Below the pieces are notes generated by a model, which ran no database searches, was not told where the DNA came from, and saw only the letters and a program-made list of their open reading frames with translations. This document shows positions 45,110 through 57,140 of a stretch of 64,000 nucleotides of DNA, in pieces; the first letter of the stretch is position 1; every line of letters starts with the position of its first letter. The DNA is from Acanthosepion pharaonis (Eukaryota > Mollusca > Cephalopoda > Sepiida > Sepiidae), in contig CAHIKZ030001202.1 in the NCBI GenBank assembly GCA_903632075.3, positions 2,230,001 to 2,294,000 of the forward strand, written 5' to 3'. The translations under genes were made by a program, and so were the position numbers.

Positions 45110-45600
45110 ATCATCATCCTCTCTCCCTCTTGTGGTGGTGGTAGAGATGGTTGTGTGCTACATGGGCGATCATGGCTCTCCACAACTTCCTATCCCTTCT
45201 AGTACTTAGAAACATTTGTCCTTTTGCTAAACCTCTCAAGTTAGGTGACCCATTGCTTTCCCTTTTGTCTTCAATATACCCTGTGAGTATCAAATTCTCC
45301 AAGCCCTCCTTCTAGTGTATAAGTGTCATTTTTGTTTTCATTTTCCTTAAAACTTCCTCATTGCTTACATACTCCATTCATGGTATTCTCAGCATCCTTC
45401 TGTAAAACCACATTTCTGTTGCCTCCAGTTTTCTCATCATCTATGAGATTGTCCAACATTCACTGCCAGACATAAGGATTGATATCACAATAGTAGTTCA
45501 GCAATCTTTTTGTTTCTAATGAGATTTTCCTGTTTCTTAATATTTTGCTTAGCTTTTGGAATGCTTCCTTTGCTATTTTAACATACAGCTGGATGTCAAT
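45110..45600 (-). mobile_element. LINE reverse-transcriptase C-terminal remnant
   Basis: Minus-strand blocks in order, with frameshifts: AFQKLSKILRNRKISLETKR, then a MKK-EATE-WFYRRMLR-I-like stretch, then LENLILTGYIEDKRESNGSP and STRRDRKLWRAMIAHV. This order (Y-(R)RML-I, GH-(E)-KR--GR, DR--WR-M) is the C-terminus of a common animal LINE. Same transcriptional orientation as alpha-actinin, inside its last intron. Confidence 0.7.
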
Positions 45601-45860
45601 GCAACATTCTCAATAGAATAATTTGAAACATAACTGTTACTGCCCACCCAATAGCAGTTTGGATAATATAATAGCCCTTACTGTCCATAATGCATCACTG
45701 ACCAGCATATATAGTCAAGCCAACACATAATGCATGAAAACTGTGTTCCAGCATGAAATAGACTGTTGTTGTTCAGTGGTGACTTTAGTGGCCACTGAAG
45801 TCATCACTGGCTTTACATACACTATCCCTGATATTCAAAACTTTTACATAAAGATAGTGT
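45600..45860 (+). mobile_element. hammerhead-family repeat A, diverged copy
   Basis: AATGCATCACTGACCAGCAT, then TATATAG and CCAACACATAATGCATGAAA. Stem III GAAATAGACTGTTG and the 3' stem I strand CAGTGGTGACTTTAG are recognisable. CTGANGA is lost. Confidence 0.5.
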
Positions 45861-46253
45861 AGCATAAATTATCATTTTTATCATAATGCATTTTGCTATT
45901 CAAGGCTTCATCAGATCTGAAATGATTGAATTGTGAAATGCATTATCAAATCTATTTTCATGAAACGTTTCCAGTTGTCAAAATTTAAAAAAATTTGTGA
46001 TTTCTATATTCTAATTTTAAAATTACACTTTTTTTTTAAAGTTTTTTTTTAAAGCATACTAGATCAAACAGTAGTTTCCCCTACAAAGGGGGATGCATAT
46101 TTAATCCCTGTCAGAGAAGACATTTTTCTTACTAGGATTTCTTGAATGTGTAGGCCTATAAATGCTACACTAATTACACACTAGTTTATAGTCATTACAC
46201 AATAGTTAATAAATAAAAATGGGGTATCTATTTCAAATAAGAAGCATCTGCTA

Positions 46254-46257
<4 letters not shown>

Positions 46258-46288
<31 letters not shown>

Positions 46289-46511
46289 GGTGGGGCAGAA
46301 AGGTTGCCTCGATTTTAAAGGTAAATAAAAAAGCAAACATATGAAAATAAAATCTTTGCATGTCTATGAAATATATAAAATGCCATTTATTTTCTGTTTC
46401 AAGTAATACCCCACCATGGCCTGGAGTGGAGAACAAAGTTTATCCTCCTATGATCATGTGTTTGTTTTTATTAACAACCTTTGAAATCGGGGCAAACTTT
46501 CTGCCCCACCC

Positions 46512-46563
<52 letters not shown>
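46258..46563. mobile_element. Tc1/mariner-type MITE inside (TA)n/(TG)n
   Basis: The 228-bp element 46286-46513 has 31-bp terminal inverted repeats starting CAGGGTGGGGCAGAAAG (left) and, reverse-complemented, CAGGGTGGGGCAGAAAGTTT (right), with about three mismatches. It sits between (TA)n 46258-46285 and (TG)n-(TA)n 46512-46563, so the target was probably a TA of the microsatellite. Confidence 0.8.
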
Positions 46564-46568
<5 letters not shown>

Positions 46569-47909
46569 GTCACAATACTGATGTATCGTATGAACTGAAC
46601 AAACACCCTTCACTGGCAAGAGCAGCAAGAGGAAGTTGCAAAGAAAAAAAAAAAAAAAAGAAAAAAGAAAGAAATTCTCAACCCTACCAACAACCCAAAA
46701 TCTGACCAAATTACCAAACATCAAGCGAAAACTTTTTCACCCATTCCACCTCAAATATACTTTTTCAAGGTCCTATAAAATAACATGCAGAGGAATGCAC
46801 CTTGCCTTAGCCCATGATATATTGGTGGTGAATTTAAATTCATAGTTTACCTTCTCAATCAAGTACCCTATCAATACTAAAAAGCCCAATTTCTCAAGTA
46901 TTTTTTAACCATAGATGAAGAGAGAAGAGATGGATTAATGCAATGTGAACGCATCCTCCTCATCTGAAATTATCAATACCATTTCCTGCACTGCTGACCA
47001 TGATGGGTGTACGCACGTATGCATGCCTGACACTCTTAATCTACGTAGGCATTTCTAGTGAGTTTAGTAGAAATTTCAGTAAAATTCTATCACCTTTATT
47101 GTTTCTGAAACAATAATCAGATTTTTGTTGTACTTTTCATTAATCAAATCTGAAATTCTTATGAGTCAAATTGAAAAGTGGTCATTTTGCTTGAGAAAAG
47201 AGACAACAGTAATGTCTGTTGGCTGTTTTTGTCATGTACACGGTTTTACTTGGGAAGAAATTATTAGCACAATCCCAATTAGCCTCAGGCTGAAAAGCCA
47301 GTGGAGAGACACCATAGGATTTCAAATTCTCACACACAACGTTTCTCTGCTACCTTGCACGTGGCAACTATAAACCTGAGGGTGCAGGAACTAACTAGCA
47401 GTGTTAAACATGCTCCCACCAAAAGAAAAAGGTAAAGAAGCATTTTCCCATGGCACCTGGGAAAAATTGGATCAAAGGATCAGTAAATCAACTCAATTCA
47501 TATTTAAAACTATTTAACAATAACTTTTTCCTTTTATCATAGAAAAACTTAGATCTGATATTCAGCTAAAAGCATTTCCAAAGAAATAACGGCAATATTG
47601 CAAAGTCCTCATGAATGAAGACCTTGCCTTGTTTAGGATTTCTTTTTGGCTTAGCTTGATAAAGAGTACAGAGAAAAAGAGAGAAGGCAAGATGAAGAAA
47701 AAAGACCTTTAAAAATATTTCACTCAGGTTGCACAGATCACATACATTTTTGCCTTAGCTATTGAAAAAGAAAAAAAACAACATCTGCCTTGGTAGAAAT
47801 ACTAATAAGATTCTTCTTCACTATGTGACTCATGAAGAAAAAAAATAATGTCAAATGAAACTTTAATTTAAAGAAATGTTGAAATAGCAAGAGGGTAAAA
47901 GAAATTTAC

Positions 47910-48068
47910 CTTGTCGCCAGCCAAGATCTTGAATGACTGCATTACTTGTTCAGCGGTGTCGGTGTCAGCTGTTTCCCTTGTCATGAAGTCTAAAAAGGCA
48001 TCAAAGGACACAAAGCCTGAACCGTTGGGATCAACGATTGACATGATTCTCTGGAAGTCGACCTCACC
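47910..48068 (-). CDS. ACTN: alpha-actinin exon, EF-hand 2 and start of EF3
   Basis: 159 nt, 53 codons, phase 0 at both ends; acceptor CAG at 48069-48071, donor GTAAAT after GACAAG. It encodes GEVDFQRIMSIVDPNGSG, then SFDAFLDFMTRETADTDT and QVMQSFKILAGDK. The EF-hand 2 loop DPNGSGFVSFDA has Ala at loop position 12 where a calcium-binding hand needs Glu or Asp, so it should not bind calcium; a non-acidic residue there is usual in this family. The next exon continues GDK into NYIT. Confidence 0.96.
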
Positions 48069-48643
48069 CTGACAAATTGAAAATAAATGCATCGATTACA
48101 ACTTATCATGAGAGCTTTAAAGGCATTTTGTTATAGACAAATTCAATGTCAAAATGTTCTTTTTAAACTCATATTTAGTTGTGACTTAGACAAAATTATG
48201 TTCTTTAAATTGAAATTAAAAAGTAAATATTGTTTCTTGCAAAATATTTACCAAAATTTACTTTTGAAGAATTGAAACAGCCAAAAATATTACTAAAATT
48301 ACTTAAGAAAACATAGGCTTATATAGACATACAAAAACCAAATTATAGAAATTAACCTTTAGCACTCTGTATGTGACATCATTTGTTGTACAAAAAGTTT
48401 GTCCTGCCACTGAAGGTGACTGATGCCAAATAAGTGAGTGTTTGAATTTCATAGTTGTGCTGTCATATCCTTCTATGGCAACAGAAAATTACTTTGAGTG
48501 ATATTAACAAGGATACTGCAATTGAGAGGCCTTGAAAAAGAATGCAGTGGAAAGGGAAGTAATATTAATAATAATAATAATACAGAGTGCTAAAAGTTAA
48601 AAGCAAAAAGATCACTGGTGATAAGGGAAGAGAAAATGTGTAC

Positions 48644-48802
48644 CTGTTTGTCATCACGAATCTTGTAACCCAAACTAACAAGGCAAGCCTTAAATTCTTT
48701 GGGTTCAAGTCGCCTTGTGCGTCCCTTGTCAAAGTGATTAAAGGACATACGGAACTCATTCATCTGGTCTTCACTAATGCCCTTAGAATCTCTTGTGAGA
48801 AT
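48644..48802 (-). CDS. ACTN: alpha-actinin exon, EF-hand 1
   Basis: 159 nt, 53 codons, phase 0; acceptor CAG at 48803-48805, donor GTACAC. It encodes ILTRDSKGISEDQMNEFR, then FNHFDKGRTRRLEPKEF and ACLVSLGYKIRDDKQ. The loop DKGRTRRLEPKE keeps Asp1 and Glu12 but has Gly, Thr and Arg at positions 3, 5 and 7 and Arg at position 6, where Gly is usual, so calcium binding is unlikely, as in muscle-type alpha-actinins. I saw no alternative EF-hand 1 exon in the neighbouring introns, but my reading there was not exhaustive. Confidence 0.96.
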
Positions 48803-49149
48803 CTGAAAACAAAAAAAAAAAATTATTTTATTTTTTATTTAAGATATTACATTTTTTGTCAAACATACAAGACAATCATTTTTCAAATCTGACACAAGTA
48901 GCCAAAGCATTTGCTATATATATGATAAAAAAATATAGTCAACCTTTATTTTGAATTTTTGATAAAATTGATCTCTGGGTCAAATCCATTGCATAGAAAT
49001 TATGTGAGCTGTAATATTTGCAGGAAGAACTTAGGGAGTTGTTATCAATCTACTTTACAAATTATTAAAAGACAAGTTTTTATTATATTCTAAAACTGCA
49101 AAATTGAAATATTATTGTGATTTAAGAGTAATTCATATTTCTACTGTCT

Positions 49150-49440
49150 TCTATGTGCTATCTCTTTAGGATGTTGGTGATCATGGTGCTCCACAATTTC
49201 CTGTTCTTTGTAGCTCTTAATTAATTTTGTCATCTCTCCTAAACCCTGTTCTTCTATACATTTAATCAAGCTCACTAGATAGGTTGTGTCCCTGTTCTGC
49301 CATCCATTTACTCATGCTCATTAGATAGGTTATGCATAGCTTTTCTATGTTCCTCTTGCTTTCAATCTGTCCTATGAGTATCAAATTTTCCAAACCCTCT
49401 TTCCTCATTATGTGCCCTAAAAATTTCAACTGTCACTTTT
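49150..49440 (-). mobile_element. LINE C-terminal remnant, second copy
   Basis: Same family and blocks as 45110-45600 (minus-strand words ATGAGGAAAGAGGGTTTGGA, AAAAATAGAAAACTGTGG-like ATKNRKLWSTMITN). Heavily frameshifted; in sense with alpha-actinin. Confidence 0.6.
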
Positions 49441-49589
49441 TGATAAGTATTAAAAAAAAAAAAAAAAAAAAAAATCTGAGTTTCTAGGATGAGGAGCTAT
49501 TATTATTTACATTTGGACTAATATCCTTATCTTGGTTTTTATTGTCAAAACTTTTCAGCTGTTGTGACCTCAGGCCTTAATTCCCCAAA

Positions 49590-49680
49590 GGTTATACACC
49601 TGATGAAGGCTGGAGAGTACAACAGCTGAAACATTATAACAATAAAGATGAAACCATTAATCTGAATGTAAATAATATGA
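49590..49680 (+). ncRNA. CUGANGA-stem-GAAAC motif, family F
   Basis: CTGATGA (49594-49600), paired AGGCTG/CAGCT (5 pairs, one bulged G) around a loop, GAAAC (49622-49626). The same layout with a different stem (TGGCC/GGCCA) occurs on the minus strand at 61683-61728. No GTC follows within reach, so it is at most a vestige. Confidence 0.35.
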
Positions 49681-50918
49681 ACAAAAGAAAAATAATTAAT
49701 GTTAGAAATGTATGCTTTTTTTTGTGGTGTATTATGTCATGTGACTACAAATCTAATTTGCTTTACCCTGATATTGTTTGAGTAGAAAATTGAAACAAAG
49801 ACAAATGAAAGTCTATTTGAATAGCAAAAAGTCCAGATTGGAGAGCAATAGTTTGTGTGCCGCTCTCCAGGGCTGTGGAGTCTGAACACAAATCTTTTGA
49901 CTCCGAGTTCTCTATTTTTGACACCTTCAATTCCAACTCCACTTTATGTAATTAAGTGATTATGGCTTACAAATCTCAAAGCCTGTGCATATGTTTCTAA
50001 CTTAAGTAGGACTATATCATTATAACTAGTTTATATCAAAGAATAAAGACATTGTGGCTTTTATATCATACCTATTCATTCTTCAATATTTTCTAACAAT
50101 TGTCTTAATGTAAGACTTCTTACATATATGTGTGTGTGTGTGTGTGTGTATCTTTGCAAATAAGAACTAAGTCCAGAACAAAAATAAAATTACTTTATAA
50201 TAGTTGAAATATAATCTTTTACAGAATGTAAAAAAATATAACAAAAATAAAAATTCTATGATGTAAGATTTTTTTTTTGTCATATATAGTTTTGCAAATA
50301 CAAAATAACTACAAAAAATAAAACAACTTTAAAAAAGAAGTTAAGATGAATTTCTGTAAAGGATATGGTGAATATACAGTAGAAGAAATAATAAAAATTC
50401 TTTAATGTAAGACTTTTTACACAAAGTGTAATATTCAACTAGAGCTGGGGTCGCTATAGTTTTGCTGACTTCAGTGACCCTTTAATTGCTTCTGACTCCA
50501 ACTCCATGAGCCTGATGCTCTCTTATACTACTGACAGAAATAAGAGCTCCAAATATAACGCCTTGCGCCATACTGGGTTTTGTAAACAGTCTCAATTCCT
50601 ACATACTATGAGGTTTAACAAAGAGGTAAGCAAGCAACTGATAGTAAGTTTGTTAATCACATTGTGAAACCTTGTCCCAGATTTGACTGAAACCAAGCAA
50701 TTCACAAAGAGAATTAGTGAATGGGATCTAAATTTTTGGAAAATGGGTTGTATCTTTTAATTTTTTTGCTTAATAGACATAAACAAGTTCTGTGAATTTA
50801 ATTTTATTTAATGGTTTCCTGTAACTCTTTTAATCCTATCACTAGAGAGATTGTTTTGATTTTTTTTTAAAATTATATATGAAAAATGAAAGCAAAGACA
50901 GAAAAAAAAAAAGTGTAC

Positions 50919-50987
50919 CTGGTTCTCAACTTCATTGATATTTCTAGCAATGGCAGTCAACAACTGCTCCCATCCCACACGCAAAGT
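50919..50987 (-). CDS. ACTN: alpha-actinin exon, neck between repeat 4 and EF-hands
   Basis: 69 nt, 23 codons, phase 0; acceptor CAG at 50988-50990, donor GTACAC. The peptide TLRVGWEQLLTAIARNINEV plus ENQ matches the alpha-actinin neck helix (RVGWEQLL...EVENQ). In vertebrate alpha-actinin-2 this helix contacts the EF3-4 lobe like a pseudo-ligand; that role is known for the family and inferred here. Confidence 0.95.
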
Positions 50988-51464
50988 CTGCAAAGAAAAA
51001 ACAAAAAGCAAATTTTAATTTTTCTTTAATTGATACCAGATATTGGTAGAAAGGATTAAAAATTGTCATCATCACTAAACTCCTGTGCCATAACTTTTAC
51101 CATACAGATAAGAATAATAAGCATCAAATCAAACCAAAGTTAATGTCAAGTGGCCACAACTTTGTCTATTCAAGTGAAAGACTTCAGCAAATTCCATCTT
51201 CAATCTGACACAATAAGATCTTAAGCAAATGAAAGCAATTCCATCAAAAGTGCATGCAAACAAAAGGAAACAGAGATTACACCCACTCATCAGCAGTTGT
51301 GCTAGTAAAATTGAATTCAATTCAATTTTACTAACAAACCCACCACTGACAAATGTAATCTCTGCAAAAACTTGGTGGTGGTGGTTGGGGAATATTTAAT
51401 TTTAGTCGGTACAAATAATTAATTTTTTTTTTGGAAAATTCAAAATGTTATATGTTACACACAC

Positions 51465-51465
<1 letters not shown>

Positions 51466-51510
<45 letters not shown>
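51466..51510 (+). repeat. (TA)n microsatellite
   Basis: TA array in an alpha-actinin intron. Confidence 0.95.
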
Positions 51511-52489
51511 TAGGTTGGTGATTGCCAAAAAGTTTTTGGTTCAATCCAGAAATCTTTGTCAAAAAAATTATAAAATCCAATGCTTGGTCAGATTTTGGGA
51601 AAAGGATTGGGCAGAGAACTTTTCAGCTCTCACTCATTATCAACCTTGAAAGGCTACAGAATTATTGACACTGAACCACCCTTGCATATATATGTTGTGT
51701 TGGTCTGTAGATCGACAATTATTAACTGAATGTTCAATCCCTATGATCTATGCAAAAGTCTTAAGTGAATCAATAAGGAAGGGAATCATGGTATATAAAA
51801 AAAAAAAATCATGCAAAGTGCTTATTGAGAAACCAATGTGCCGTGTGTGTGAAGATGAGAGTGGCAAATTTATTTATTGACAATTTGTCTCATTTCTGTT
51901 TCAAATACAATTACATAAACACGTGCATGTATATGTGTGTGTATATATCATAAGTTTAATATTCGGGTTTAATTTTATAGAACTTCCTTTTAAGACAAAT
52001 AACTTCCATAACCCCCGCCCCGACACCTGCCTCGTGTCTTTCCTCTAACTTCTTAAACACAGTTAAATTCTATTTGATGTCTCCCTCCCACGCACACCTA
52101 AGTGTATAGACACAAACGCAGTCCACAATGAATTGATAAGACAGACAACCAATATCTTTGTCTACCAAAATAGGCTATTCCCTATATGAGGTAATTTGGG
52201 ATTTTATTGTTCTATATATATATATATATATATGAATGATAGATAAGATAGATAAAATGGCTATTGTCCAGTTAGATGAGTAAGACCTTTGCTGACAAGC
52301 AATGCCTGTACTGAGATTATTGTTATGAATGGCTTGCACAACATAATGACGACTCATACCAACCAATGCTAAGAATCTCAGAAACAAGCAGATGTGAGAT
52401 CAAGATTAGCAATGAGATTGGTGCTATAAAGTTTGCATTCTGCTAGACCTGTTGCCAAGCAAGATTGAATAGCTCAGTTTGCTCTATTT

Positions 52490-52651
52490 AACCCATAGCT
52501 GAGGGGAAAGAAGAGAATGAATGGTTTCATACATTTCCCAAGAGTACTTGCATATGTAAAGGATTGTAACAAACTCGACGGATTTCAATTTGGCTCTCTG
52601 GCAATTTCTCATTTTGAACCACTATCCATTATGCTACTTGCACAAACACAC

Positions 52652-52685
<34 letters not shown>
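52490..52685 (-). mobile_element. tRNA-derived SINE copy, then (TA)n
   Basis: Plus-strand words ATTTAACCCATAGCTGAGGG, TTTCCCAAGAGTACTTGC and the head GAACCACTATCCATTATGCT mark a reverse SINE, followed by (CA)n and (TA)n at 52640-52684. Confidence 0.65.
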
Positions 52686-52687
<2 letters not shown>

Positions 52688-53617
52688 TGATGTACCTACG
52701 ATTCCGTTAGTCATAGAGGCACATGGCTAAAAAGCCCCCTCCCCCCCAATAATTAATCCTAAATCCTAGGCCGAAAGAGAAATAAATATAAATAAAAATA
52801 AATAAAATTCAATGTTTTCAACATGCAAGCGAATGTGTTCTATGATCAGCCTTCCTTTTCTTTTCTCTTCCGTTTCTTTCCATTTTTCCTTATATTCCAC
52901 CCTCATACCAAGGACCTGTGAACTAACCCGAGAATGACCTGGTTCCAAAATGATGTGGCCATCAGGTGATTGACCACGAGTTAACTCCAGGCACTATCAG
53001 ACTGCCCTGCTGCAATCTCATGATCAGACCCTATTGAAGGTTGCTTGGATCTTTGGCCATCATGCAAACACACTGTGATTTGCACCCCATCCTCTTGCGT
53101 ACCCGGTCAAGGACAAGGACTCCAATTCTTAATGGACCGCCCACTGGAATAAAGAAAACAGCCAAGTCTGTTGACTACAAAATTAAAAGTTAACTATATA
53201 CTAAACTGAATTGACCAATGAACACCTGTACACATTACTGAGGATTCCAGGCCATTCTGAAAGAAAAGACTCCAGGAAAACACCCAAAAATTTGTTTTTG
53301 CATAATGGCTCTTGCTTTGGCAAATTAGAACTGTGTGGAGATATCAACCCAACAGATTCATCGACAGATAAGTTGATTTCTTGGCTTGATCTTGTTATAT
53401 GTATGTGTTTGCTTGTACCTTCTGTTTTTTTTATGATCCTTTTCCCTTCATTTGTTTTTATATTTGTAAATAAATGTTTCCTTTTGAAATCCTTTGTCTT
53501 GTGTCTGTTTTTCACTGACTCCCTTGTGTCGCTTTCAGCCCTGAGTGAACACTGAGAAAGGAACCCACCATTTCTGCATTTTTTTTGAACATGTGGTTCA
53601 CTTATATGCTACAAGTT

Positions 53618-53641
53618 CATATATATATATATATATATATA
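53618..53641 (+). repeat. (TA)n microsatellite
   Basis: Short TA array. Confidence 0.9.
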
Positions 53642-53924
53642 AATAAAAACATACGTACACACACTTTTTATTGAACATGAACTTAAAAAGTAGAAATTTA
53701 ACTTTACTAACAATTATAAATGATAAGAGTTAAATCATTTCTGATTTTCATCTGAAAGTCATTTTTTGAAATGGTTCTAGGAGGTGGGTGAAAAAGTTAG
53801 CCTGAAGCTCTGGCACAAGTGCTCTAGGAAAAAGAGTGAATCTACACTTCTTGCTCTGAAATGAGATTGACTGATTCATTCATTTTCTACAGCTTATCTA
53901 TCTTTTTCAGGTTATTTAAAGTCT

Positions 53925-54160
53925 TACTATTTAACCCATAGCTGGAGGAAAGGGAGAAGAGGTAGATTCATACGCTTTCCCAAGAGTATTTGGGCATAAG
54001 TGAATATAACAAACCCAAATAGAATTGGAACTTGGCTTTCTCATTAATAATTGAAAGCCATTATCCATTACACCTCCTGCACATCTAAGTTTACAGCATT
54101 TGGTATACCCAAGCGGTTAGTCATCTAGATACTGACCAGGCTTGATATTGCTTAACTCCA
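53925..54160 (-). mobile_element. tRNA-derived SINE copy
   Basis: TTTAACCCATAGCTGGAGGA, CTTTCCCAAGAGTATTTGGG and the head GCCATTATCCATTACACCTC, in reverse; ends about 35 bp before an alpha-actinin exon. Confidence 0.7.
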
Positions 54161-54195
54161 ATAAAAAAGAAAACAAGTTAAACAAAGATACTTAC

Positions 54196-54249
54196 TTCCA
54201 TGGTGTATTGAGTATACCTGTTTTCAAAGATCATAGCCTCCTGGACAAG
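54196..54249 (-). CDS. ACTN: alpha-actinin exon, end of spectrin repeat 4
   Basis: 54 nt, 18 codons, phase 0; acceptor CAG at 54250-54252, donor GTAAGT. It encodes LVQEAMIFENRYTQYTME, the end of the last rod helix. It joins KYHQ of the upstream exon to TLRVGWEQ of the downstream one exactly as in other alpha-actinins. It is the smallest exon of the set. Confidence 0.95.
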
Positions 54250-54394
54250 CTGGAAAAACAAATTGTAATCATAATTTTAAAATAATGTAGAGAAAAATAA
54301 TAGAGGTAAATAGAGAAAGAATATCCAGACTAGGGATTATTATTATTGTTGTTGTTGTAAAGAGGGTCAAGAGGCAGGTAAAAGTGGTTCTTAC

Positions 54395-54679
54395 CTGGTG
54401 GTATTTCTCCAAATCATCCATGTTTGGTCTGTATGCAGCTACAGCTTTGTCATATTGCTGGAGTTTGATGAGCTGATCTTCCAGAGAAGTTTTCGTCTGA
54501 ACGCAGATGGCGGCCACGGAGTCAAGTTGAACTTCAATCCATTGTCCAACTTCGTTAGCCTTTGCAGCAAATTGCTGACGCAGACGTTCGTTGTTGATCT
54601 GTTTCTGCTCTTCCTGCTGGAGGACTTGTTGCCTCTGGGGGACCAGGGCTTTCACTTCAGACCACTTGTGGGTTAAGTG
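54395..54679 (-). CDS. ACTN: alpha-actinin exon, spectrin repeat 4
   Basis: 285 nt, 95 codons, phase 0; acceptor CAG at 54680-54682, donor GTAAGA. It begins HLTHKWSEVKALVPQRQQ and continues through NNERLRQQFAAKANEVGQWI and SLEDQLIKLQQYDKAVAAY to EKYHQ. The heptad-rich, charged sequence with the conserved KW at the start of helix A is typical of the fourth rod repeat. It is the largest exon in the window and carries most of repeat 4. Confidence 0.95.
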
Positions 54680-55727
54680 CTGTTAAGCACAATCAGAAAC
54701 AGATCATTAGAAAATTATTACACAATTGAAAAATATACATTTTAAACTGTACAAATATTTTATCATTTGGAAGATTATTTGAAAAGGTTGTATTCACTTT
54801 TTGACTTGGAGATTTTATAAAATTCATTTTCAGGAAGTAAATTTGGGAAGAGACTTAAGGTAACGATGATGATAACAATAAAGGTTTCAATGCCGATAAG
54901 ATTTTGAATGAATTAATTTTTAATTTATTGCACATATTTTAATACTTGCTTTATTCAAGACTAGCATAGAAGCCACTCTTTAGGTGGACTTTAGGCCTTT
55001 TACTTTCAGTGCCCTATGTAGGTAAAAGAATTTAGAACTAATAAAATTATTTTATATTTAATGTAATTTGGCATAATCTTTCTTTGTATATACAACCAAT
55101 CTCTGTAGTTTCTTTACATTTATTTTGTGTGTAATTTTTCTTTTAAAAATCACCTTTCTTTATGCTCCCTTCACAAAGTCACTCTTAAAGAAATTAAGGA
55201 ACTTGAACTATGTAATATTTCAAATACATCACAGTACGCATGCTAGAAAAACAAAAAACCATGAGCAACATACTGTAACCTGCTTAAGTTTTAATTATGT
55301 TTTAATTAGAAGATATCAATTACAATTGTGGTGAAAAGTGAAATTAAAGTTAAACCTTTAGTAAAGAATTTTTTTGAATGTTTCACTGTTCGATATTTAA
55401 ATTTAACTTTAAATGAGTTATTTATGTAATTTTTGATTACGTGTAACTGCACTAGTTACTACCTGTTACTTCAGGTCGTTTATGATTCGAGATCAAAAAA
55501 TGGACAAACAACTGTACACTGTGCTTTATTTATATAGATTTTAATAAAGAAAGAAAAACATCTTAGACATGATGAGCATTAAAATAGCAAAATCCATTCA
55601 TGAGAAAATTATTTATTTGAAGCTTTTAAAAATCATTTCGGCACACAAATATTCCATACTGATTAAGTTTTCTAGGAACACTGATTAAATTAAGGTAACA
55701 TCAAAATTTTGATTGTAAATTTTATGT

Positions 55728-56150
55728 ATTTAGAGATTCTTGATAAAATCCAAGGAAGAATATGCAATGTAATCAGACTTGAGTAAATTTCATACCCACC
55801 CTAACATAGCTTCCCTTTACCTTTTCTATAAATATTTTCATGGTAATTGTTTTGATGAGCTCTCCTCTTTGTTAAGTGCTGTACTAGATTGGTGATAAGG
55901 TTAAATGGCTAGTTTAATCAAATTCTATGCTAATAGATTTTTTTCTCACAGTTCTTGCTTGTGGAACTCTACTTGCCCTTTTGTTTTTTTTAGCCAATTT
56001 TGATCTTTAAAAGTTGGAATGCAATTTCAGTCTTATATCTCTTTAATTCCTGTTCTTGTACTTACCTCTTTCCTTAATACGTTTTTTTTTTCTTAGATTT
56101 TTTCAAACTTTATAACCTTTTGCATCTTACTGACTTTATTTTTTTTTTAT
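55728..56150 (+). mobile_element. non-LTR retrotransposon 3' end, broken
   Basis: GATTCTTGATAAAATCCAAG, GCAATGTAATCAGACTTGAG, GTGCTGTACTAGATTGG and TGCTTGTGGAACTCTACTTG follow the same block order as at 150-630. Antisense to alpha-actinin and adjoining an exon at 56204. Confidence 0.65.
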
Positions 56151-56203
56151 ATTAAAAAAAAAAAAAATTATACGGTGTAAAAACTATTTTTTATGAGACT
56201 CAC

Positions 56204-56359
56204 AGACACGAGTAGGGCGGTGTAAGGATTCTCAGGAACACCAATTCCAATCTCTGCAGCAAGTCGGTTGGCCTCGTTCTCCAAGGAGACAATAGTATTC
56301 ATTTCTTTGTCAGCTTCACCCAGAGTTTCCTTGAACTGCTCATGAGCATGGATGAGATC
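56204..56359 (-). CDS. ACTN: alpha-actinin exon, spectrin repeat 3 to 4 linker
   Basis: 156 nt, 52 codons, phase 0; acceptor CAG at 56360-56362. It encodes DLIHAHEQFKETLGEADKEM, then NEANRLAAEIGIGVPENPYT and ALLVS. I chose the donor GTGAGT (56203 downward) over an upstream GTGTCT because GTGAGT is a much better donor and gives the same residue spacing between NPYT and KW as other alpha-actinins. A LINE 3' fragment lies just upstream in coordinates (55728-56150), within the intron. Confidence 0.94.
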
Positions 56360-56699
56360 CTGATACAGAAACAATTTTAAAAAATTGTATTTGGCATCAA
56401 TTGTCAAAAAATAGATTTTTAAGAAGGCTGAAGTTATCCATTCAAGGTTATTAAAAAAAAAAAAAAAAAAAAAAAACAGCTAAAATATGGAAGTGTTGTA
56501 AATCCATAGTATGGAATAAAGGAATACTGACAGATTCTAAATCTTGTCTTCTTTCCCAGACTCCTAAACCAAAACACTGGAAAAAATTAAAATGCTAAAA
56601 CATTTTATTTTTTATTTTCCCATCAAAATCAAAAGAGAAAGAAGAATTCAAGCTGGCCTATATATATAATTATGTTATATGCCTGCTGATACCATGTAA

Positions 56700-57140
56700 C
56701 CCAATATTACTTAACAACCATCCTGGGTATGACAAACTACATCTGGCAGCAAGACCTCTGATTGGGAGGTTTTGTGTAGTGTGGTACCACCTCTTAATAG
56801 CAGTTATTCCCAGGTCCAATCTGACCTGGGGTGGTAGCACCTGCTAGGGCCTCAGTTATGGGCAAATAGTTAACCTCCAAACTGGAGTCAAAACACTATG
56901 AAAGTATATAAAGAATTATAGTAAAAATACCAGCAATACAATTTTGTAAAAGAAATTAATAATGCTTCCAAGAAAATTAAATTTCAGCATTAAATGACCA
57001 ATAAGGAGTCAATATGCCACTAAAACTAACTACTTGCCAAATGATCAGGTCATCAGCGCCTAAACCGGATCTCCCACAAAATTTTTCTTGTAAGCAGGGT
57101 GGCTAGACACACAGAAGGATTAAAAACAAAACCCGACAAA
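56700..57140 (+). mobile_element. dispersed repeat family D, most complete copy
   Basis: Head AACCATCCTGGGTATGACAA and CTCTGATTGGGAGGTTTTGT match 14525; tail CTAAACCGGATCTCCCACAA and GGATTAAAAACAAAACCCGA match 15140, 60620 and inverted 2850. About 430 bp, noncoding. Confidence 0.55.

Noticed and set aside
52880..53560. Candidate exon region with complex frames on both strands (53201-53555)
   Set aside because: It interrupts no alpha-actinin sequence, the frames do not match a family I know, and the segment lies within the intron; no adequate support.
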